NCBI GenBank assembly: GCA_003118195.1
Contig: BEXV01000901.1
Coordinates: 95,727-159,726 of the forward strand
DNA length: 64,000 nt
Direction of reading: 5' to 3'
From: Hemicentrotus pulcherrimus
Lineage: Eukaryota > Echinodermata > Echinoidea > Camarodonta > Strongylocentrotidae
The notes under the pieces were generated by a model that did not search any database, was not told the origin of the DNA, and saw nothing but the letters and a program-made list of their open reading frames with translations. The position numbers and the translations under genes are program-made. Below, one piece after another: positions 23,601 through 38,600 of the stretch. Each line of letters starts with the position of its first letter. Within the stretch, counting starts at the first letter, position 1.

Positions 23601-26600
23601 AATGAAAAATATCTGTATATGGCCCATGCCTAGTTGTTTTTACTTGACCATTCATCACTGGTCATATCAAAAGATTCAGCACTTTTATTGGAAATAAATA
23701 GATAAATTCATGTCACACAGGACACAGTACATGGAGTCCATCATTAAATCCTTCCTTGGATCTAACTGGTGGCCCCTACCTCCAATATCAAGGGTTTGCA
23801 TGTATGTATCAAAAATTGTTTAAGAAATGGAAGGAAAGTGTGACTTGTTTGTAGAGAGAACTCACCACCTGAGTGTGTCGCGTAATTCCTGCTCGGATGT
23901 GTTAGTCCCAAGGTTGGCCAAAAAAAGCGTCGAGCAGGCGGCCCCTGAGTTAGCCATGGCTACCATAGTGGCTGCATTGGCCATACTGATAGGGATGGTT
24001 TGTTGGTGGGGAAGGGGTGTGTGTTGCGTGGGGGTATGTGCAACGGCCTGGGGGGTGTGGTGAGGCTGCATGGTGGATACAATCAACAAGACAAGGATAA
24101 GAGATATGGAGGGGAGGAAACAAAAAATATAAGAAAGTCAATCAGTTTCCCCGGTTGCAAGTGTTATCTTTTTTTAAAGATGACAAATTTTAATAGCAGG
24201 TCTCTGTTGTTGAATGGTTGCTTTCTGAGAGTGGTTAATTGCCTTTTTAACTTAGTTATCATCTTTCTGTCCTTGTTGTTATCATGTTTCATATGAATAT
24301 GTTAGAAAGGATGAAGACATTCTGAACAAGTCTATTTTGTTGACAGCATACTCTTGATGAATGAACTGACATAATAGACACTTCTATCCTTTTTAATGGA
24401 TTATGTATCATTTGGGAATTAAACAGTAGAAGAACAATGTTCCTTCTTAATATATTTGTAGAAATTATGGGACATTACACTTGATATGACTCCCAATGAA
24501 CCGCAAGTTTGAAAATCAAGAAGCAAGAAGAAAAAAAGAAAGATGTGAGCTCAAAACATTGGGGAAACAATCAGCACTTAGCAGAGGAATTGTATAAAAA
24601 CATCCATAAAAAGAAGGAGAAAATCCATTATCTGACATAATTAGTTCATTGATCATCATAAAATTATACATTTTAGGGAAATTATTTTTGTGTAACATAA
24701 TTCTTGTTGCACTTGTTGGCATCACTGTAAGATTAATATATCTTCATATAGGAACCCCAAAATCTAAAGCTCAATATATGCCTAAATCTTTTTTTCTTCA
24801 TTAAAATAATTTTTACCCACCGCTAAATTCCTAGTACCCTTAACATTGAGCGGCTCTTCCTTTGGGTTTGTTTTTTGTATAACTTTCTCCCAAAATAATT
24901 ATTGTGACACAATTCTTAATGAGTATGGATTTTCATAAGTTCATCTTGTAAATTTAAATGATGAAATGTGCCACTTTTAATTTGAATTATTCAATGTTAG
25001 GAAAAGAAGTTGATAGGAACAACTGTTACCCAATAATCGTAAATCTATCAAACCATTCTTACCTAGAATGATAGCATCCTATCTTCAAATTTTGTAAATT
25101 GTATTTCAAAGTATGTTCTCTGTTAAAACAATTTAATTTATTCTATATAATTACACACCTTCTTTACTACTTCAGTTCATACAAAAAGGGAAGTTGTCCA
25201 AATGGCATAAATACTTGTGTGAAACTGAAATAATGCCAACTGTTTCCTCTTAAATAACCCACTGCTTGTTATAAAATCATATGTACCCTTTTTTTATGGA
25301 TCCTATTTACTTTTTGCTACAGGTGGTTTTGCTTCTGTGCAAGCAATTTGACTTGATATACACCCTTTTAAACAGAAATTGATGGTTGAGTAGAATAAAG
25401 AAAGCCAATTTATATGGGATGACGCCAGCCAAAAAATCCACCCAGTACATAATAATTAGTTATCATCATAAACTTGCCTAATCCTGTCTATAGTCCCACC
25501 ATCCCCCATTCATTTTCACTACTATTGCTTGAATTATTTTACAGCCTGCCCTGAACAGGATCATAAATATAAATGGCCATCAAAAGATAATTTACGGTCT
25601 CAATTTCTTAAACCTTGCCACCCTCTCAGATAAACAGGCTTTCAATCGAAATGCCAAGAGTGTTATGATATTGGTTTAATAAATAGTTGCAAATATTGGG
25701 CTTGAGAGAGAGCGTTGGGGCACTGACGGATATAATTAAATGGATTTTATGATCTTAAGTAGATGCTGATGTACTGTGAATAGGCCAGGAAAATGAGAGA
25801 GAAAACTGCCAACATGTGAAATTTTCAACAATAAATCTTACCACTAATCATCATATCAGCATTTTGTGCCAGAAATGTTGTTGGTTGCAAATAGTTGCAC
25901 GTGCTCAAAATTTCATTGGATGCAAGAATTGAAAATTGAATCTTTTGAAAGTGCATACAAAGGTCAGTGCCCCTGTTTTTTGTGTGCGCTTTGAGAATAT
26001 CACATGCTCTGTTCACACAACCTATAAAAACATCAAAATGACATGGTGTGCAAGTTGAATGCTTCAAATCAACTGGTCTAAACACAGCAAATCAGTGAAA
26101 CTAGCATATAAAGGATAACTCCTACGTATGCACTAAAGGAATAGATCTGACACCTGACTTCATGAAACAATACAAAAAATACAAAATGACAGGGAACACT
26201 ATCTTATGTAAATTAAGGAGTTATCTTGAAAAAGGTGGCATTTAAACACTTTCTCAAATTATCACCCGCCTACATGTACATGTGCTCAGATATTTGTCTC
26301 ATAATTATTTATGCTGGAGTGAGTGGTCACTGTAGAGCATTCTTGTCATGATTAACAGCACTGTAACAGTGTTATTTGTGGAAATGGCCTTACAACAAAT
26401 AAGTGCAACAAGGAGATTGTGTTTTGCAGTTTTGTAAAAAAAAAATATTATGATAACAACACCTCAATTGAACAAAGTGATAATTAAATTTGTTAATCTC
26501 TGCAGAGCTCCAGAGAGATATTAATTCATTTCCATGTACTATGAAATGGACTTAATTTATATGGCTCTCAGCACTTGGGATAACACCTAGGTATAATCAT

Positions 26601-29600
26601 AAATTCACTTTTTACTAGGTTCTCCTGTTTTCTTAAATAATCAGTAAATTTGACAGTTATTGTATAAACTGCTTCTTCCCAAGTGATTTAACTGACATTA
26701 CACTGCCATTTGTTATCGAAATACAAATTGTGACCAACAGGCTGATATTCTACATGACATGAAATGTTACCACATACATGTGTGAGTGTGAGTTGAGATT
26801 GTGTTGACTGTGTGCATTGTAACCTGTGATGACTAACAAATACCTTTCTACCTTATTGTAAATGTTTCCACATTACAAGCACAATGATTGTGTCATAACT
26901 GAGGTATAAATCTATAGAACTTGCTCAATGTATTCTTGTTGTCTATGGTTTATACATGTCTTTACACCAATCTCCCCAAATGAATTTCACCAAGCAAGAT
27001 CAAGTACCTTGTGTCAAAATGGAAAAAAATCCAACACATCACAGTGACCTTTTTCCAATCCTTCATTACCAAATGACCAATGGCCCACAGATGTCATTTG
27101 AACACACAAAGTTTGTATTTGGCCAAGTCCAAGTTATTTTGTTCCATATATTTACCCATTACATCAAAGATTTTAAAATACCAGATCATTGCATTAACTT
27201 GATAGCCCTACTAAGGCTTGGATGAGACTTAATATCAGGAAAAATTACTACCCGGTATATCAATGTTACTTGTATTCCTTATTCTTTGATACTATGTAAC
27301 ACTAGGAACACAAATTGACCAAATAACTTGGACTTGCCCATTTCCTTATTTTACAAACTGAGATGACATTCAAATTAAGAATGTGTACATCATTTTAGTC
27401 TCGGCATTAAAAAAAAGATGTAGTTAGCAGAGAGGAAGACTTATTAGGGTCTTTGAAGTGGAAGCCTGTGCTGATTTCTTACCAGGACATAAGCAAGTCT
27501 TGCCCCATCAGTAACGGGTAGCTGTGCATGGATGGCTGGTTGGCCCAACACAGGGTGATGCACCCCTCCAGTCGAAGCCGTTAAATCTGTGTACGATAAT
27601 CTGAAAATACAGAAGAGAGGAAAGCAAGAGAGTAATGCGACATATTCATTAGATGACAGCAGAGTGGAATAAAATAAGACTGCTCTTCATAACACTAACC
27701 CTATTCTGTGATTACCCAAAGCAGGGTGGTGTACCCCGCCATCTGTGTAAAATGATCTGAAATAAACGATAGAAAATGTGTGTCAGTGAATAAATTTGAC
27801 GTTTTCATAAGGTGACCGTCTGGAAAAAAAAAGAAAGACAAGAAAATTTGATTAATCAACTACCATCCCTTTAACCTTATCTATCTAAAATTATTAAGGC
27901 AACATTTAAAAGCATGAACAATACAAAAGAAAAGCATATAAGTCATTTAAAAATTGCCCTGTGTGTGTGTGTGTTCATAAAAGGTCACTTTCAAATCAAA
28001 TTTCAAAACATGGGAGGATACTTGATTATAATCCTCAGGGCTCTAACCTGTCCATTCTCATTAATTCATACAGCATGACTAATTGCTGCTAGAACCTCCC
28101 AATCTCAATCATACTTCCAAATAACAGAAACTGTATATTTTAGGTTTAAAATATTTGGAAGAGAGAGAGAGAAAAACCAATATAATTTCAAACTGGGGAT
28201 GTGCCAACAAGAATTGCCAATATTGCATGGTCTTTTGACATGTTGATTTGTCCTAAACAGAATGCAAACAAATTTAACAAAATTTGCCCCTTGACGGTCA
28301 TTGTGAACAAAACACTTTGTTTGAGTCAGTGCCTCTAGGTGTCTTCCTTATAATCTCTTTTCATTGTTAGGCATTGAATAACTTCACATCGACGCATTGC
28401 CTGAGCCAGCAAAGATTGCATTACGTGCTTCCATAAACAAGTTTGAATTTGTGGAGCTCGAAAATCGAAAGTTTGAATTTGTGGAGCCAGAAAATCTGTT
28501 CACTTTGACACTAATGTGAGTGCTTGCTCTCACATTCAATTTGTATCAATGGGAGTCACGTCAAATAGGTGTGAGGGAAGATGGTGACCGGCAAATGAGA
28601 GTGATAGAGGGAAGAGAATGTGGGGAGAAAGAATGATAGAGGGATAGATTGAAGAAAGAAAGGAAGTTTGATCAGGAGGATAATATAAGGTTGGAGTTAT
28701 AACTACAGGTTTGAGCTTAGCGAACAAGAACGAGGCATGGAGGGATATAGGAAATGATATAGTCAAAAGAGATAGAGAGACAGAGAGACAGAACAACAGA
28801 TCTTTTCTTTCATTATATACCATTTAGAGTATATCTTAGCTAGTTTTATTATTGTTAACCATGAATGTGATTCATGTAAACTACTAAATTTTCTGTATTA
28901 AAGCTGTGATATCTCTAGGAATTACACAATATTCAGAGAATGTTAAACCTGAATTCAAGTCCCCGTATTTTAAAAGTTCCCAATTTTATCTCTATAATCC
29001 TCTACTTTTGGATTTCCCTGAATAGCAGTGCATCTGAATGCAAATTCAGAGAATAACTACCGTATATGACCAAACTAATTTAGATAGAAGATATCAGTGC
29101 CGGGTCAGTTTTTACAGAGGTCCAGGTGGCACAATTTGTTCTCCCAAATTGAAATAAACCATGGGTTAAGATAAAGTGCCTTAAGGTATACTAAAAACTG
29201 AACAATTCATCACATATTCAGAAATATCATAAAGCATCTGGAGTTTGCAGAGGCATTCAAGCCAGGCTCCCAAAGAGTTAAAGAAAATGCTTATCAACAT
29301 GTCCACTTTGTCTTGAGAGACTATGAAATTTGAATGGGTATACCTAATTTGATGATCAAATGTGGAGTACATTTTAGGCACTTAAATGTACAAGTGAGGA
29401 TTATGACCATTTCATAGTCCATCACTTGGCAAATACCACTTATCAATGTGTGATTCCCAATGCTCTGCTAAAACATGCTCCTACATTGCTGATTTATGTG
29501 ACTGTTTAATTGCCCGATGTACCGTGACACAAAGCATTCACTTTCATTTCAAATTCAAGAAACAACTGCAGCGGGAGGACACTACCCTGGCTGACATTTC

Positions 29601-32600
29601 AATTCTGATCAGAAGGAGAAGAAGAGTGCGCTTGAGAGAACAAACACACAAATGAAAGAAGCTACAAAGTGAGTGTAATGGTTTCCGTTCAGCAGTCAGC
29701 TTCATTGCACTTGATGCATACAAGAAGATGAGACAGAGGAGAGAAGTTCTTCATAATTTAGGGCTTTCTTGGCAAGCAGTCAAAACCACTGTCTCATTTA
29801 GAATGGAAATGTACATGAAGCAGTAGTAGTACAAAGCAGTTTACACTTTTAAGTTCAGATACTGCATTAAGCGCATAGTGTTGATCAAAACTTTAGACAG
29901 GAAGTGTATTAACATTTAAAAGGTAATCTTCAGTTCTAGTGAGAAAAAAAGAAAGGGTCTTCTTTAATCAATTTAAATAGGATCTGTTAAAAAAATTGCC
30001 AGAATGCTAAAGCATGGAAAGCTGATGAATCATATTCAAGACCTTTCTAATGATGAGTTAAATTGGCAACACAGACACTTGATTCTGAGAGTGGGAAGAA
30101 TACATGAACCTTGCTGAGGCTATCTCAAATTTATTGTGTTTCACAGTTTCCAGCATGTTATTAATTTGTGATTCTACATAAACATTGGTCCGTAAAAAGC
30201 AATCTCAAAGTGCCTTGGATCACAATCAACAGAATGAAGTCAGAATATTTTTTCAGACAGTCTCTCTTGACATACAGCTTTCTTATCAGAACTCACGATT
30301 GCATGTATCTTTAATCAGAGGTATGTGTTGCATGTTGTAATTGATAACAGCTTAGGTGAACCATGTGATGACAGCTTTATTCAAGACATACATATCCTCT
30401 GTTGAGAGCTGGAGAGTGTTAACTCACTTGCTTTTAATCAGAGTTAACGCCCTTTCGGCTCCAAGGGGACGACATACACATTTCATGAGCATTCATGTGC
30501 TAGGGAATTCTTGTGATGTCATTTAGCTGGGAATCATTGGATGACCTACAGTCTATGGAATCCTATGATAAACATGGATGCATCCGTTGAGATTCAGAAA
30601 GGCGATACCCCATTCATACATAATGCCTTTCTGGTTCCAAGCAGGTGACATATGTACACATCACAAATCATAAGGATTCATGTGCTGGGGGAATTCTTCT
30701 GGTGTCATTTATTTTGGAATCATTGCATGACCTATAGTCTTTGGAATTCTATGATGAACATGGATGCATTTGTTGAGAATCAGAAGGGCGCTACCCCATT
30801 CACTTTTACACATAGCTTATGCCCTTCTGGTTCTATGCAGACCTCATAGCTATGTACACATCACCAATCATGAGGATTCATGTGCTAAAGAGTTCATGTG
30901 ATGTCATTAACTTCAGAATCATTGCATGACCTACAGTTTCTGGAATTCTATAACAAACCCCAATGTGATTATTGAACGCAAGAAGGACATTAGCTCTGTT
31001 TATGAGTTAAGATCAAGAATGAAAAAATGTGACTTACGGGTGATGGGCCCACTGCTCAGGTGCACCAGGTAGAAAAACTGTTCCCAGATCATCTGAAGAA
31101 AGGCAAACAGAACCACCTATTTTCATTCATACACAGCAAAATTAATTTGAATCAACATTTATTGTTAACTTTTTTATGCGAAATGTGAGTTTTAAATCAT
31201 TTATCAACTAAACACTTGTTTATGTAGTTCTCTAAGTCTCATCACCTAGAAAAAAAATGTCCCGTTATTTCTATTATCATTTGCAGCACTGTAATAATCA
31301 TCATCATTATTAGTGGTAGTAGTTGTAGTAGTAGTAGTAATAGTAGTAGTAGTAGTACGTAGTAGTATTTGATCAACTTGTTTTTAACATAAATCATTAA
31401 CTTACAAGGATCTCTGGGTGTAAGAGGTGGTCCCACCACTGGGTTAATGGCAGGTAAAGGCGATGTCTGTTTAGGTTTGGTCACTTTGGTGTTGGATTTG
31501 GCAAACTCCAGCCGTATCGTCTGCGGCAGCTCTGGATCAAAACGCACTCCCTGGTATTCATGGAAGAAAAGTAAAGGTTTTATATAATTTTTTTTTTAAA
31601 TGTTATCACATTATATGAAAGTAAGATATTTTGTGTAAATCATGAGTCGGTTATTTAGATTTGTATTTCTTCACTTTGGTGTTGAATCTGGCAAACTACA
31701 GTCATATCATCCCTGAAAGCTCTGGATCATACTGCACTCCCTAGTGCAACCTATATTGTAAGAAAATTAAACATATTGCCAGGTTATTTAATGTGATATA
31801 TTTCCTGTACTTCATATGAGTTAGCTAGTCTCTTTGATGACCTTGGTCACCACACTGCCTCATAAAAATGCACATCAGGCATTTGTAATTCTTTGAATAC
31901 GATTTGATTTCAATTAAACAGTAATTTTTCATAGACTCCGGTCTGAGCAATGTCAGACTTCTTCCCTTTCCCTATCCTTAATACAGGAACCATTCATCCC
32001 TGTTAGTATTTGGTAACTTACATATAACTACTTATTTAATTACAAATTAAAAAGTGGGGAATACGGTCATGACATCCTGGTTGCATCCTGGTTCTAACCA
32101 CTACATGGTCCATGTATGATTCACTTTCAGTCAGGAATGGCAAAGAAGGACAGAAACTTTTTACTTTGTCTAAAATAAGGCAGTAGTTCACACTGATATA
32201 AGTACCCTATAGCAAAGACTAGCTCATTTGGTGAAAACATTAACATCTGCAAAGAAAACTACAGAATCAGTAGATAAAATATACAAAGAACATAAATGAG
32301 TCAAGAACACTGAACAAACAAAACAAACAAAACAAAAACAAGACATTTTTTTAAAATATGTTCTCATTGAACATCTAAAAGTACACAAGGTTTTATGTCT
32401 TGAGATCTTTCCTTGATGGCAGGATGTCTTTATAAAACATCAGGCAGCGAAACCTCTCAAGAGCTGAGATTTTAGAAATATCTCCATTACCCAACCTCCT
32501 CCTGTATCCAATTTCAAATGGGAGGCTACAAAGCCATTCTGCAAACAAATATGAAACATCCTGAGGCATGGTAGGTAATATCAACCTAACCTAGCAGAAT

Positions 32601-35600
32601 GGAGCTATAGAAATTATGAAGGCTATCACATCGGGTCTCCCTTTTTTTAAAAGACTCTGAGAGGGCAAATTTGCCTGTATGAGGTTTCCTCTTTCAGATT
32701 AATATGTGGGGACGTCTAGCAACAGCCTCTTATTAAAAATGGTTGCCTATAGGGGGCGACAATTACTCACCTGGAGTGCCTGTTTTGCCGCTTCTGCACC
32801 TGCACGCGATTCAAATGTGACGAAGCCCACAGGCTGGTGGAAGAAATCATGGGGGAGAAAGGGAGAATCATAAATAAAAATGGGTAAAAAATATAAATGA
32901 GGGAAAGAGAAAGTGAAGATTGATTATATTGGAATTATGGAGAAATACATTATGGATGAGAGAGGGACAAAGAGGTAGACAAATATGAATAAATGCATGT
33001 AGGTTAGAAGTCACAGGAAATGACAAATTTAGACCCAATAAAGAAGAAAAATACATGAAATGAAGGAAAATATCTATGAAGATGAAATGAATTAGAATTA
33101 ATGGACAAGCAGATAATGGGACAATAGAAGCAAGGCAAGCATGAACAAAGAAAAATATTTAAAGAATGAATAAAAAGCAAGAGATAGGATAAAAAAAAAA
33201 AAAATAGGATGACAAGGGCAGACAGCCTGAGAAGGATGGAATTTGTGAGGAAAGATAGAGCAAGCGAGACAGAATGAGAGAGAGAGGAGGGGAGAGAGAG
33301 TGAAAGAAAGCCAAAGAAAAATACAACAGAGAAAGGAGAAGCAACCGTGTAATATCTCACAAAAATGCTATCTTAGGGAGATGTTGAAATACTAATAATC
33401 AGTGATTTTGAACAAAATACTGATAGAATATGTTCATTAAAATTCAGAAATGTAAATTTGGTAATCTGGGTAAAAGAGAGAGAGAGAAAGGGCCAATGTA
33501 CAAATATGAACTCCTCTCCTCCAATATGTGTTACATTGCAAAACTATGCAGCGCATGCTTACTGTATATCTAGCGTTAATTTCCTAGTGGAAAGGAAGTC
33601 TGTCATGATATCAAAATGTTAATAGGTATATGACAAGTGCTAACGGCAAACACATTACTGAAACAGAAAGTATGTCAATTAACAATATGCCCATGGGGAT
33701 ATTAGGGGGGAATATTAAAGAGGAATGCACCATCACCCCTAATAAACAAGCAATAGTAGAGTCCATTTTTAAGAGATATTTCTGGTATTAGTCAGCCTTC
33801 AAGATTTAAAATTTGTACTCTCTGTGTGATAATTTGTCACAAAATTATTTCTTTTATCATCACATAATTTGTTACTACCAGTGGGTGTAAACAGATGCTT
33901 ATCTTCATGTTAAAGGCACTGGTGATAGTTTTCTCTGTTCCATCTCAAATATCTCTGCATTGATGGTTTCAAATAACATTTGACCACTTTACTGAAGATA
34001 AACAAGGTACTGTCTTCCTCTATGTCAGCTGCAAACATCATGCTGACCATTGTATATTATTTTAATATCAACTAACTTTTTGTTATATAGTGTGCTACGT
34101 AATCATTAAACATTTGAATTTACTTTTAAGAATGGTTTTTTTTTTTTCCATTATTAAAGCTAATGATTTCTTCTACTTCTAATTTCAATTTAGACCAAAA
34201 AATGATGGGGAAAAAATAATTCAGCAAATTAGTAATAATTCAATACCATAGACCAATGATCAGACTTTTAAAAGGTCACTGACCACCCCACATATCTAGA
34301 AGTCAACCCCTTCTCAGTGTCTAGATGAGTGATGTAGGATGGTAGTCAAGGGAATGAGACTTGATCACCAGTCTCATCACTCACTCACCCTATGCTCCAA
34401 GCACACACAGACACTCTTGACTTTGTACTTTCCCTTCATGGTTGGTCTACTCACATTTCAATTTCTCATTAGTCTGAGAGCAAAACATTTCTACTGAAAG
34501 GACCTTCACTTGATCTTGATAATGCTAAAAAAAATTGATCATATTCACAAGGATAAATGGAACTATGTAGATATTGTATTTTTGAGTGAATAATATCTTG
34601 AATGTCATCCAGTGGAACAAATTTGATGTGCCTGCAGCAAACAACCTTGTAATTTTCATATTTTATAACTGCACAACATTTCTGTCATTCCTTTGTTTTC
34701 TTCTTTGCATGTTACTGCTCCTGTGTACTTACAAAGAAGATTAAGTCTGGTAAAGGTGAATAATAAAGTGTGAGCTTTCTCATTCTATCATATTCCATAG
34801 TGAAGAATAAAATATTAGTAATGTGATCTGAAATGAATCGGTCTAGAAGTACTCTCATATTTCAAATTTGGCAATATTTGTTTTAAAACTTTGGACCGAA
34901 TGTTGATGCCATATATACAGGTATAGTATAGTCTCATGCACTCACATCAATGTTCAGTGCTTTTTACTGTGATTTTTCTGCAATAAACAGAAAATTTGAG
35001 CATTTGTTATAATTCTTTAAAAGCATATTGGTCCTTCTTTGCTATCTAATCAACCTACCTAACCATTTTGAAATGTTTCTTTTCAATATCAAGTCCATAT
35101 CCATCAACTACTCAACATCTTCTTCAACTTGGCAACACATATTACTTTGGAATTTTGAACAAGTGAGATAATCAAACATCTATTCCCTTTGAACGTGATA
35201 CAGAGAACACACTCAAGACAAGAAGAGCTTTGATAAACACACTGGTCCAGTCTGGGAAGAATCCGAGGCACGTCGGCTAATAATTGTGTCACTCACATTA
35301 CGGCTACTTACTACCCCCTGTTGGTATGCCTGGTATCCCTGCAGTCCGAGTGAAGGGGCTAAAGTACAGATGCACCTTATTCACGGCAACATGTTTTCCT
35401 AGAGGTCTTTATTGGAGTTCATTTGGGATTTTATGGATGGCTGCGATAATCTGTTCTAAAATAAGTTGCATGTGTTTTGTGAAGAAAAGAATTCATGCCC
35501 TCAAAGTATATGCATGAACAAAGAGTGATGTCATCTGATTAAAGCGTGGTCGGTGAGCTCTAACGATGTGCAAATATGATGTGCCAGCATGAAATACACT

Positions 35601-38600
35601 TTTCCTATCGTCACTTATTAGGCGATTTCGATTCAGTAATGTGATGCCAGTACAAGTTATATTTGATTTTAAAGAGGACTATAAATAGTAGTAGTGATTT
35701 TGCCCAATGCAAAAGGTTACAGTTGTTCTAGTAATACCTCTGTTACACCCACACTGACTCCATACATGAACCAACAAGAGACCAAACTAAACAAATATAA
35801 ACATATTAGCTCGAAAGGCAAAATAGTTGGTCATTTTGGAGTTGGTGACTTGGTGTGGAGTCAGTTAATTTGCCAGTGTTACTGAGGTACATGTATATTA
35901 AAGTCTACTTGGCCTACACACAGTGGGTTTTTTTTAAAGTCTTACCGATTGGTTCTTTCCGGGTTTACTGGTTACTTTCAGTAATGAGCCTTCATAACCC
36001 TGCAATGGAAAAATAACAGAAAACATATAATTCATTAAAAAAACAACATATAATTCATTCAAAAGAACAAATGATTTGTAACAACTTGTAAGAGAGTTTT
36101 GACACGAAATGATTATTATCACGGATAGCTACCAAACAAAATAGAAAACTCATCAATAAGACAGGGAACATTCTATTACAGTATCTGCAAGCAATGCTTT
36201 TTTCAATTTTGTGTTTGTTTTATCTTGGAATTATTACAAATGGACTCTTTTTGTTACAAAAATGTATTTAAAGATCAGATCTACATGAAAGTATCACCCA
36301 AACAAACTTAATACATTTTCATTATCTATGAGCTGATTTCAAATAGGTGGTCAATATTCCATACTGAAATTACATGAGGTTAACATGGAGGCAAAATAAT
36401 CCATCTTCAAAGCCCTCCAACAATTAAGTAAATGTACGTTCATATAGAGACAAAATCTTACAAAACAACCACTTATTCATTAAGGTTCTAGATAATATTT
36501 GTATAAACATCATGAGAGAATCTAATGGTTTCATGTTGAAAAACAGGATATGCATTTGTTCTACAGGAAAGATTGAGAGCAAAGTTTTTCTGTTTGTGCA
36601 CCTATATCTTTAGTTAACATAATATACCATATTATAGATTTCTCACTTCTTAACATAACATCAAAAAATAGCTAAAGGAAACTGCTCAATGTTCACTTTT
36701 TAAGATCACAGGGTCAGTGTTTACTTTCTAATTTCTTATACTCTGTGTAACTTTGATTGAAAGTTTATTTATAAATAAAGCATTTGGGGGTAATATTTTA
36801 GACTCCCATGTCATATCAACCTTCTCCTCTTGTCAAAGTTCAGGTTGGGTTCCCGAGTGGGAGAGGGTTATCGACATTGTAACTCTAACCCCATATCAGA
36901 TACCACCGATCATCATCCCAAGACACAAAACTGTCAACAGATAAGAGATGATTGCAAGCTTCCATATCACAATCATCTCAAGGATTACCTCATATCATGC
37001 TGTCAGTACTAGTGTCATGTTCAAGGGACTACTAGCTAGCTAGCCTCAGTAAAGATTGGACTGCCATGGCACCATGGAGGCATATTCTATTATTCTAGGA
37101 CCCATGCATATCCAGATCTTAGTATGATGAGGGGAATATATCTCAGCTCACATGTGATCCATGTATAGTTCAGTTAGGAAACCACTTTGGAAGGTCCTGC
37201 TTTGCATTGAAAAAGGGGGTTTCCGTCCAAAATTACTACATGTATAAATATATATATATATTTTTTTTATTTTATTTTATTATTATTTTTTTTTTTTTTT
37301 NNNNNNNNNNNNNNNNNNNNNNNNNNNNNNNNNNNNNNNNNNNNNNNNNNNNNNNNNNNNNNNNNNNNNNNNNNNNNNNNNNNNNNNNNNNNNNNNNNNN
37401 NNNNNNNCCCCCCCTTGCCATTCCTCCAGATATACTGGCTGTCTAGGACTGGTGGTATTTTGATAACTCCATGCGCTGACACAACCAAACAGCATGCTAT
37501 CACATATAAGGGCCTGATTGCCATAACATTCAAATGTTCTGACTTTGTGGAGATGTGTATTTGAGGATGTGCTTTTCCATCTATTTAGTGCTGAGGCTTT
37601 ATCAAACACACATTGATTTAAAGTACCAAAATATCACTACATGTATAACTAATCTCAGAGTATACATAGTTGCTAATTGGGACATATTATCAAAGAAAGT
37701 ATATTTGGTAGCACTGAAACTCTCTGATAATGATGCCTAAAAATTGACAGAAACAACCTAATTTCATTTATATTTTTCTGGCAAATAAAGTATTTAATAG
37801 AATGACACAACCATCTTAACAATAAATCTTTAAAATGTATTCTTTTTTGATTGTTTTTCATACTTCTTTTCTTCTGATTTTATACAATGTTTATTTCTGC
37901 ATGAAAGAAAATTACTAATTTTTTTCAAGCACGCAAGTGTTTGTTCAAAAAAGACAAGCGCAGAACAATTTTGACATTGTGACAACTTTCATATAATTGA
38001 AAACAATGCTGTGGAATAGCATATTTGGAAAAAAAAAGTCACTTCTCAATAAGCCCTTTTTGTATGTAGCAGGGACGAAAATAGGCCGAAAAAAATCATC
38101 TATTTTAGTAAATCGATCCCTTCCTCCCCCTACCACATTCTTCCGTTTTTAAAACTACTGATGACCCAAAACGACTCCCTAGTTTTCCTCATTTCCTGAA
38201 GTTGAAGAGAAAGCGCTCTTGGGGAGGAATTCGATCCTCCTCGTATCTGAAACCTAAAATCCATCCCAGGGGTCTTTGTCATTCTATCTACTGAGTTCTG
38301 CTTGCTAATGACTGATGAATGTGTACAAATAACAAGAGGATTAAAATCCCTCTATGATGAGAAATGCTTTGTAACGCTATACCATGTTGTGTCTCGAGCA
38401 AACTTAAACATCAGAATGACTTTTAAATAAACAACTTTGCCTTGTACTTGAGTGGTTAGGTTCCTAGTAGGTAGTCAACATGTAGATGCTTAGGCTGATA
38501 AATTCGTTTCAAGAAAGAAAATCTAAAACTTTAAGATGATCTTTACTAATATGTTATTAAAAATCAATGTATAATTATTCTAATCCTTAGACTATACTAT

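Noticed and set aside
33004..33360. Ser/Leu/Phe-rich - strand ORF of 118 codons
   Set aside because: Produced by an A/G-rich + strand tract with GAGAGA and poly-A; no domain and no splice context.
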